A stretch of 5,502 nucleotides of DNA from an uncultured bacterium (GTDB lineage Bacteria; Bacteroidota; Bacteroidia; Bacteroidales; JACABE01), in assembly GCA_903911455.1 (NCBI GenBank), contig CAIWDQ010000595.1, positions 1-5,502 of the forward strand, in the 5' to 3' direction. Both the position numbers and the translations under genes were made by a program. Of this stretch, positions 1 through 4,498 are shown in pieces; the stretch's first letter is position 1; every line of letters begins with the position of its first letter. The notes beneath the pieces are model-generated. The model did no database searches. It saw only the letters and a program-made list of their open reading frames with translations, and was not told where the DNA came from.

Positions 1-72
1 ATCAAGTCGAAGGATCATACGATCTTTTGCAAAATCATCTCGATTAAGTCGAAGAATTACTCTCAAAAGTAA
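1..72. repeat. Degenerate dispersed-repeat fragments at the window edge
   Basis: The 9-mer AAGTCGAAG occurs at 4-12 and again at 46-54, 42 bp apart, with GATCATACGATC between them (a GATC/GATC stem with a 4-nt loop). A related string, TTAGTCGAAAG, is found at 3126-3136 inside another repeat. The stretch is open on both strands: + frame 1 ends at TAA 70-72, + frame 2 runs to TAA 122-124, and the minus strand is open from 78 to 1. Openness in several frames at once is more typical of a palindromic intergenic repeat than of a gene. The 3' end of an upstream gene ending at 72 cannot be excluded, because the window starts here. Confidence 0.35.
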
Positions 73-155
73 TTTAAATCATAGCGTAAAACTAAAAACA
101 CATCATCTTGTTAATAAAAAATAATTAAATTATTTATTCGACTTATATATTTTCG

Positions 156-163
156 TATTTTTG
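156..163 (+). promoter_or_regulatory. Candidate Bacteroidota -7 promoter element
   Basis: TATTTTTG matches the TAnnTTTG -7 consensus of the primary sigma factor in Bacteroidota. It lies in a very AT-rich stretch, and the implied start near 170 would leave a leader of about 115 nt before the sulfotransferase gene. No clear TTTG -33 box is visible about 19 bp upstream, only TTATTTATT. In such AT-rich DNA an 8-mer match can arise by chance, so this is a weak call. Confidence 0.28.
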
Positions 164-193
164 TAGAATACTTTTTAACTCTAAAAAGCCATT

Positions 194-209
194 GTCAGAT
201 GTAACTGAC
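194..209 (+). other. Small leader hairpin
   Basis: GTCAG (194-198) pairs perfectly with CTGAC (205-209) across a 6-nt loop. The stretch from about 189 to 228 is noticeably richer in G and C than the surrounding leader. No T-tract follows, so it is not an intrinsic terminator. It may be structure in the 5' leader of the sulfotransferase mRNA or the remnant of another dispersed repeat. No function can be assigned. Confidence 0.25.
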
Positions 210-283
210 GTGGCGAAGCTGTGTAAAGTTGAAATTTTTATAAACAACATATATACAATTTTAACTCTTATAAAATTTAGCAT

Positions 284-1405
284 TTGAAAATATATTTACA
301 TATAGGTACTGAGAATACCGGGACTACAAGCATTCAGAAGTTTTTTTTGTTAAATAGAAAAGAATTAAAAAAGCAAGGAATCTATTATCCAAATATTGAT
401 GAATCAAATCATGTTTCCTTAACACTTTTTGCCTCTAATAATTTTGATAGAATTAGTGGTTTAATCCCATTTCAATTTTCTAACAAAAAATTTAATAAGG
501 ATACTTATAAAAATAATATTGAGACTAAGTTGTCAACTGAAATCTCTAAATTATCCAAAAACATACATACAATCATCTTTTCTAACGAGCATTGTAGTTC
601 GCGTTTATTGGATGTTGATGAGATGTCAATTTTAAAAGGTTTATTAGAAAAGATATCAAATGAAATTAAGATAGTAGTTTATATTAAACGACAGGATGAA
701 TTATTGCTTAGCCAGTATAATACCTATGTTAAATCCGGAGGTACTGATAATAAAGCTGAATATATAAACTATTGTTATGATAGTAATAATCCTAATTATT
801 ATAATAATTGGGTTACACTTAATAAATGGGCTTCAATATTTGGAAAAGAGAATTTGATAATTCGTGTATTTGATAAGCCCAAATTATTAAAAGGATCAAT
901 AATACACGATTTCTTAGATTTATTAAATATAAAAACTAATGATAGATATGTGTTTCCTGAACCTCAAAATAAGTCTTTTGATAATCTAACAATTGAATTT
1001 CTCAGGAACTTTAATAAACATATTCCACTATATACAGTAAATGGAGTGAATCATGACCGATATAATATAGATGAAATTTTAGCATCATTTTCGGAGAAAA
1101 AATATAAAACAACTAATCCTTTAAGATTAAATCAGTTTTATACTTCTTTTGAGGAATCCAATAAATTAGTTGCAAAAGCATATTTTAATAGAGATGTACT
1201 TTTTGATGAAACTAATCTTTATAAATATAGTCCAGAAGAAGAGAAAAGTCAAGAAATTACTATTGATGAAGCCTTTAAAATATTTTCAAAGATATGGATA
1301 TCAGGTGTAGATCATAATGGAAAAGGATTAAATAAAATGCTGCATTCAAAAATTTTCATTTATATGAAATTATGTTTAAGATTTATTTACAGACTTTTTA
1401 AATAA
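284..1405 (+). CDS. Sulfotransferase-family protein, probable glycan sulfation
   Basis: A 373-residue protein resembling bacterial PAPS-dependent sulfotransferases, which transfer sulfate to hydroxyls of sugars or other acceptors in the cytoplasm. The N-terminal strand-loop HIGTENTGTTSIQ (residues 6-18) is the 5'-phosphosulfate-binding loop. KRQDELLLSQYNTYVKSGG (135-153), with R136 and S143, fits the 3'-phosphate-binding segment. VFDKPKLLKGSIIHDFLDLL (195-214) and the PQNKS...EFLRNFNKHIP stretch (227-248) also follow the family. The start must be TTG at 284: an in-frame TAG lies at 278-280, and any later ATG would remove the loop. No Shine-Dalgarno site is visible. The loop lysine expected in TEKTGTT or PKTGTT is Asn11 (codon AAT), so catalytic competence is uncertain. 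The gene is strongly AT-rich. Its place in a Wzm/Wzt locus suggests a polysaccharide acceptor; this is inferred from context. Confidence 0.75.
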   Translation: MKIYLHIGTENTGTTSIQKFFLLNRKELKKQGIYYPNIDESNHVSLTLFASNNFDRISGLIPFQFSNKKFNKDTYKNNIETKLSTEISKLSKNIHTIIFSNEHCSSRLLDVDEMSILKGLLEKISNEIKIVVYIKRQDELLLSQYNTYVKSGGTDNKAEYINYCYDSNNPNYYNNWVTLNKWASIFGKENLIIRVFDKPKLLKGSIIHDFLDLLNIKTNDRYVFPEPQNKSFDNLTIEFLRNFNKHIPLYTVNGVNHDRYNIDEILASFSEKKYKTTNPLRLNQFYTSFEESNKLVAKAYFNRDVLFDETNLYKYSPEEEKSQEITIDEAFKIFSKIWISGVDHNGKGLNKMLHSKIFIYMKLCLRFIYRLFK

Positions 1406-1412
1406 CAAAATA

Positions 1413-1457
1413 ACATCCCCCTGCCTACCGGCAGGCAGGCTTCAAAGGAATAAGACA
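1413..1457 (+). repeat. CCCCCTAGCCCCC-family repeat, chimeric copy
   Basis: This first copy of the repeat starts 8 bp after the sulfotransferase stop. It keeps the family's ends (ACATCCCCCT at the left, TTCAAAGG and AATAAGACA at the right), but the middle AGCCCCC is replaced by a GC-rich segment, GCCTACCGGCAGGCAGGC (1423-1440). That segment holds its own palindrome, CTGCC/GGCAG with a 4-nt loop (1421-1434). The GGGGG arm is shortened to GG. The unit is 45 bp instead of 37 bp. Confidence 0.75.
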
Positions 1458-1526
1458 ACATCCCCCTAGCCCCCTTTAAAGGGGGAATAAGTAAAATTCC
1501 CCCTTTAAAGGGGGCTAGGGGGATGT
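1458..1526. repeat. Perfect 31-bp inverted pair of the CCCCCTAGCCCCC repeat
   Basis: A forward copy at 1458-1488 and an exact reverse-complement copy at 1496-1526 are separated by the 7-nt loop AAGTAAA. Each copy also contains a 16-nt perfect palindrome, CCCCCTTTAAAGGGGG (1470-1485 and 1499-1514). The RNA can therefore fold either as one 31-bp hairpin or as two small ones. No T-tract follows (the next bases are CTTCATATAT), so it is not a canonical terminator, although such a stem could stop 3' exonucleases behind the sulfotransferase message. It ends 27 bp before the DUF559 start codon. Confidence 0.9.
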
Positions 1527-1553
1527 CTTCATATATCGGTTTAAATAATAATA

Positions 1554-1967
1554 ATGAAAAATAAAATCATTACATATAATCCAAGTCTTAAATTACTAGC
1601 AAGAGATCTAAGAAATAGCAGTACTCTTTCTGAAGTATTGCTATGGCAAAAGATAAAAGGCAAATCATTTGGAGTTGAGTTTCATCGTCAGGTTCCACTT
1701 GATGAATTTATTGTTGATTTCTATTGTCATGAGCTTATGTTGGCTATCGAAATTGATGTTAATAGTCATGATAACAAATATGATTATGATATTTCCCGAC
1801 AAAGTATTTTAGAAGATAATGGAGTGAGTTTTATTCGTTTTAATGATTTGGATGTAAAGAAATATATGAATAATGTTTTAAGAGCATTAGAACAAAAGAT
1901 TGAAGACCTTGTAATTCAACATCCCCCTAGCCCCCTTCAAAGGGGGAATAAGACAACATCCCCCTAG
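1554..1967 (+). CDS. DUF559 (Vsr-like, PD-(D/E)XK) nuclease-domain protein
   Basis: A 137-residue protein with the DUF559 pattern, a family related in fold to the Vsr mismatch endonuclease. LARDLRNSSTLSEVLLWQKI (residues 15-34) gives the N-terminal helix with E27. FHRQVPLDEFIVDFYC (43-58) carries D55. LAIEIDVNSH (63-72) supplies E66, D68 and H72. D79, R82 and SFIRFNDLDV (92-101) close the domain. The putative metal-binding residues look intact, but the glycine usual after the motif (ELDG) is Val69. Residues from about 122 to 137 (QHPPSPLQRGNKTTSP) and the TAG stop are translated from the repeat array. The start is ATG 1554 with an A-rich leader and no Shine-Dalgarno site; no promoter is obvious. 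The neighbours are glycan export genes to which it has no evident link, so it is probably an inserted element. Its biochemical role is unknown; a repeat-mobilising or DNA-processing nuclease is my inference. Confidence 0.85.
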   Translation: MKNKIITYNPSLKLLARDLRNSSTLSEVLLWQKIKGKSFGVEFHRQVPLDEFIVDFYCHELMLAIEIDVNSHDNKYDYDISRQSILEDNGVSFIRFNDLDVKKYMNNVLRALEQKIEDLVIQHPPSPLQRGNKTTSP

Positions 1968-2029
1968 CCCCCTTCAAAGGGGGAATAAGACAACATCCCC
2001 CTAACCCCCTTCAAAGGGGGAATAAGACA
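1919..2029 (+). repeat. Three tandem 37-bp copies of the CCCCCTAGCCCCC repeat
   Basis: The units are 1919-1955, 1956-1992 and 1993-2029, with an exact 37-bp period. Each has the order ACAT, CCCCCTAGCCCCC, TTCAAA, GGGGG, AATAAGACA. The third differs by one base (CTAAC for CTAGC, at 2004). CCCCCTTCAAAGGGGG forms a stem within each unit with one mismatched centre pair. The first unit and part of the second are the 3' end of the DUF559 reading frame. There are no unique spacers between units, so this is not a CRISPR. The array ends 38 bp before the wzm start codon. Confidence 0.92.
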
Positions 2030-2067
2030 AATAAATTAAAAAGACAATTAATAAGTGAAAATAAAAA

Positions 2068-2922
2068 ATGAAAAACGAAGAATATACATTAACAATAAAA
2101 CCCAAGAGTAGCCTTTTAAACTTAAACTTAAAAGAGGTATGGCAATATCGCGATTTACTGGAGATGTATATCCGTCGCGAGATAGTTACCTTTTACAAAC
2201 AAACTATACTCGGCCCTATATGGTTTTTTATACAACCTATATTTACAACCATCGTTTTTATGTTTGTGTTTGGTGGTTTGGCAGGCATCTCGACTGATGG
2301 TATTCCTCAGGCATTGTTTTATTTGTCAGGGATAACACTTTGGAATTATTTTTCAGAGTCATTAATAAAAACATCAGATACTTTCCTTACCAATCAGGCA
2401 GTATTTGGGAAAGTTTATTTTCCACGTCTTATAGCCCCTTTATCTACGACTATTACAGGCTTATTAAAGATGTTTATCCAATTTCTGGTATTTATAATTG
2501 TCTATATTTATTTTGCAATAAAAGGAACAAATGTTACACCCAATGCTTACGCTTTATTGTTTCCGGTGCTCATACTTATATTGGCTGGGCTTGGTTTAGG
2601 CTTTGGTATTATAATTTCATCCTTAACTACAAAATATCGTGATCTGAAATTCCTTTTAACTTTCGCCGTACAATTGTGGATGTATGCCACACCAGTCATT
2701 TATCCTCTGTCGGTAATGCAGGGTCATTATCATAAATACATGTGGCTTATTCAGGCAAACCCAATGACTGCCGTGTTGGAAACTTTTAAATATGGCTTTC
2801 TGGGTAAAGGAACATTCTCATGGTTTGCACTAGGGTATAGTGCATTGGTAACAGTAGTTATATTGTTGTCAGGGATTGTTATTTTTAATAAAGTTGAAAG
2901 AAACTTTATGGATATAATATGA
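2068..2922 (+). CDS. wzm: Wzm-type ABC-2 polysaccharide exporter permease
   Basis: The 284-residue membrane subunit of a Wzm/Wzt exporter, which moves undecaprenyl-linked polysaccharide across the inner membrane. The amphipathic N-terminal segment YRDLLEMYIRREIVTFYKQT (27-46) precedes LGPIWFFIQP (48-57), a hallmark of ABC-2 polysaccharide permeases. About six hydrophobic segments are visible, near 50-70, 82-97, 122-150, 161-186, 195-213 and 254-274. Further family marks are RDLKFLLTFAVQLWMYATPV (191-210), IYP just after it, and NPMTAVLETFKYGFLG (231-246). The end VERNFMDII is a normal family C terminus, so the gene is full length. The start is ATG 2068 after an A-rich leader; the next Met (33) would cut the interface segment. 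It is more GC-rich than the sulfotransferase gene. Its partner Wzt lies downstream, but 257 bp of repeats separate them, whereas these two genes usually abut or overlap. Confidence 0.92.
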   Translation: MKNEEYTLTIKPKSSLLNLNLKEVWQYRDLLEMYIRREIVTFYKQTILGPIWFFIQPIFTTIVFMFVFGGLAGISTDGIPQALFYLSGITLWNYFSESLIKTSDTFLTNQAVFGKVYFPRLIAPLSTTITGLLKMFIQFLVFIIVYIYFAIKGTNVTPNAYALLFPVLILILAGLGLGFGIIISSLTTKYRDLKFLLTFAVQLWMYATPVIYPLSVMQGHYHKYMWLIQANPMTAVLETFKYGFLGKGTFSWFALGYSALVTVVILLSGIVIFNKVERNFMDII

Positions 2923-2960
2923 CCTCACCCCAACCCTCTCCTAAGAGGAGAGGGAGTGAC
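2921..2960 (+). repeat. CTC-rich palindromic repeat at the wzm stop codon
   Basis: The element begins GACCTCACCCC at 2921, so two bases of the wzm TGA stop (2920-2922) are shared with it. It contains a perfect 9-bp stem, CCCTCTCCT (2934-2942) with AGGAGAGGG (2946-2954), loop AAG. No T-tract follows, so it is not a standard terminator, though it could act as an mRNA 3' stabiliser. A reverse-complement relative lies at 3103-3157. It is unrelated in sequence to the CCCCCTAGCCCCC family. Confidence 0.8.
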
Positions 2961-2962
2961 AA

Positions 2963-2995
2963 CTCCCCATTAGAAGGGGGCTAGGGGGATGTCTT
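2963..2995 (-). repeat. Diverged inverted copy of the CCCCCTAGCCCCC repeat
   Basis: Read on the minus strand this is AAGACATCCCCCTAGCCCCC followed by TTCTAATGGGGAG. The left half matches the family exactly. The central TTCAAA and the GGGGG arm are altered, so the internal stem is weakened. It lies only 2 bp after the CTC-rich element. Confidence 0.85.
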
Positions 2996-3036
2996 GAAAA
3001 TCTAAAGTTAAAAAGATAATTAAGAATTAAGTGGAA

Positions 3037-3067
3037 ATTCCCCCTTTGAAGGGGGCTAGGGGGATGT
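3037..3067 (-). repeat. Inverted copy of the CCCCCTAGCCCCC repeat
   Basis: On the minus strand this 31-bp segment is identical at all 31 positions to the first 31 bp of the tandem units at 1919 and 1956. With those units it forms a pair of perfect inverted repeats flanking wzm. The trailing AATAAGACA of the full unit is cut to AAT here. Confidence 0.92.
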
Positions 3068-3102
3068 TTATAAAAATAATAAAAAAATAGAAATTACTTT
3101 AG

Positions 3103-3157
3103 CTCCTCTCAAAAGGTCCTTGAGCTTAGTCGAAAGGGGAGAGGCAGGGGTGAGGTC
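3103..3157 (-). repeat. Inverted CTC-rich repeat with an inserted second motif
   Basis: Read on the minus strand it starts GACCTCACCCC, the same 11 bases as the element at 2921, then a near match to its CCCTCTCC arm. The closing arm survives as CCTCTC (3105-3110), which pairs with GAGAGG (3139-3144). Where the relative has a 3-nt loop, this copy carries about 28 bp containing CCTTGAGCTTAGTCGAAAGG (3118-3137), itself ending in a CCTT/AAGG pair and sharing AGTCGAA with the repeat fragments at the window's left edge. It ends 22 bp before the wzt start codon. Confidence 0.7.
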
Positions 3158-3179
3158 AAACTAACATTAAAACTCATAA

Positions 3180-4472
3180 ATGAGTGATATAGCAATAAAA
3201 TTTGAAAACATTTCCAAGCAATACCGTTTGGGAACTATAGGTACCGGAACTTTAAGCCACGATTTAAAACGATGGTGGACTGTAAATATAATAGGTAAGG
3301 AAGATCCATATCTTAAAATAGGTTCCGTTAATGATAGAGGTACAAAAGCTGATAGTGATTATGTGTGGGCTTTGCGCGATATTAACTTTGATGTAAAGCA
3401 AGGAGAAGTTCTCGGGATTATTGGTAAGAACGGTGCAGGTAAATCTACTTTATTAAAAATATTAAGCAGGGTTACTACACCTACAACGGGAGTTATAAAA
3501 GCTAAAGGACGTATTGCTTCTTTACTGGAAGTAGGTACAGGTTTCCATCAGGAAATGACAGGTAGAGAAAATATCTTTATGAACGGCTCCATCATGGGGA
3601 TGACCAAAGCAGAGATTAGACGAAAGTTTGATGAGATAGTTGACTTTGCAGGAATAGAACGCTACATCGACACACCCGTTAAGCGATACAGTAGTGGAAT
3701 GATTGTTCGTCTTGGCTTTGCCATTGCAGCACACCTTGAACCTGAAATATTGGTAGTAGATGAAGTATTAGCAGTAGGCGATGCTGAATTCCAGAAGAAA
3801 GCAATTGGCAAAATGCAGGATGTTAGCCATACCGAAGGCAGAACTGTTTTGTTTGTGAGCCATAATATGGCTGCTGTGAGTCAGTTATGCCAAACAGGCT
3901 TGCTTTTGAAAAATGGAGTAATAAAAACAAATGGTTTAATCCGAGGTGTAATTGATGAATATTTAATGGATACAATTATAAATAGAACTTGTGAAATTGA
4001 TTTAGATAGCATTGCCAGAATTAATGAGAATTATGGGAACACAGTAAAAATGAAAAGGTTGTTGTTCAACAATGGAAACAAAATAATTAATGGAGATCCC
4101 CTTGAGGTATTATTGGAGTTTGAAATAAAAAAAGAAGTAGACGAAATAGTTGCAGGGATTGCATTTACTACTTTGGAAGGTCAACGCCTCTTAACAATTG
4201 ATTCTGATATAACTATAAATAACTCTAATAACAAGGAGTTTGGAAATAGATTAGGGAATGCTGGTATTCTGTTAACTTTACCAAGAAATGACTTACAACC
4301 TGGGCAATTTTCAATTGATGTGGCACTTCGAACTTCATCAGAAACTATGTATGACCTAATTATAGGAGCCTCTATTCTTGAAGTAATGGCGGGTGCAAAG
4401 ACACCAGGTCAAATCATTAATTCATCAGTAATGGGTGGACTTCGTATTCCAACTTACTGCCAGACAATCTGA
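3180..4472 (+). CDS. wzt: Wzt-type ABC exporter ATPase with C-terminal glycan-binding domain
   Basis: The 430-residue ATPase subunit that powers Wzm. Residues 1-265 are the nucleotide-binding domain: Walker A GKNGAGKST (82-90), ABC signature YSSGM (170-174, a Wzt-type variant of LSGGQ), Walker B ILVVDE (190-195) with E195, AVGD D-loop (198-201), and the switch histidine H228 in SHN. Residues 20-62 are an insertion before the YVWALRDINF strand. GRIASLLEVGTGFHQEMTGREN (110-131) is strongly typical of the family. Residues from about 272 to 430 form an extra beta-rich domain, which in characterised Wzt proteins recognises the modified end of the glycan before export. Start ATG 3180. Base composition falls across the gene (line 3661-3720 has 28 G/C of 60, line 4201-4260 only 16), which suggests a conserved ATPase part joined to a variable specificity part. 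The next gene follows after 26 bp, so the two are probably co-transcribed. Confidence 0.93.
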   Translation: MSDIAIKFENISKQYRLGTIGTGTLSHDLKRWWTVNIIGKEDPYLKIGSVNDRGTKADSDYVWALRDINFDVKQGEVLGIIGKNGAGKSTLLKILSRVTTPTTGVIKAKGRIASLLEVGTGFHQEMTGRENIFMNGSIMGMTKAEIRRKFDEIVDFAGIERYIDTPVKRYSSGMIVRLGFAIAAHLEPEILVVDEVLAVGDAEFQKKAIGKMQDVSHTEGRTVLFVSHNMAAVSQLCQTGLLLKNGVIKTNGLIRGVIDEYLMDTIINRTCEIDLDSIARINENYGNTVKMKRLLFNNGNKIINGDPLEVLLEFEIKKEVDEIVAGIAFTTLEGQRLLTIDSDITINNSNNKEFGNRLGNAGILLTLPRNDLQPGQFSIDVALRTSSETMYDLIIGASILEVMAGAKTPGQIINSSVMGGLRIPTYCQTI

Positions 4473-4498
4473 TTAATAACTATTAATTTATTTTCGAT

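Noticed and set aside
1..72. 3' end of an upstream coding gene ending at TAA 70-72
   Set aside because: Only 23 codons are visible, they are internally repetitive (IKSK twice), and other frames on both strands are open too, so a repeat is the simpler reading. It cannot be fully excluded at a window edge.
1458..1530. Intrinsic terminator for the sulfotransferase gene
   Set aside because: The stem is strong, but no run of T follows it; the next bases are CTTCATATAT. The same lack of a T-tract applies to the stem at 2934-2954.
1919..2029. Tandem 37-bp repeats as a possible small CRISPR array
   Set aside because: The unit length is in the CRISPR range, but copies abut directly with no unique spacers, copies occur in both orientations elsewhere, and no cas gene is present.
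2340..2642. 100-codon + strand open frame inside wzm
   Set aside because: It overlaps the well-supported permease in another frame, and its translation has no recognisable domain and is rich in Tyr, Cys and Trp, as expected of a shadow frame.
2976..3063. G-quadruplex from the GGGGGCTAGGGGG cores
   Set aside because: Each copy gives only two G-runs close together, and the next pair is about 60 bp away. Each G-run also has a local C-run partner, so hairpins are the likelier structure.
3522..3734. 70-codon minus-strand open frame inside wzt
   Set aside because: It lies antisense to the most conserved part of the ATPase domain, with no family resemblance and no sign of its own start signals.
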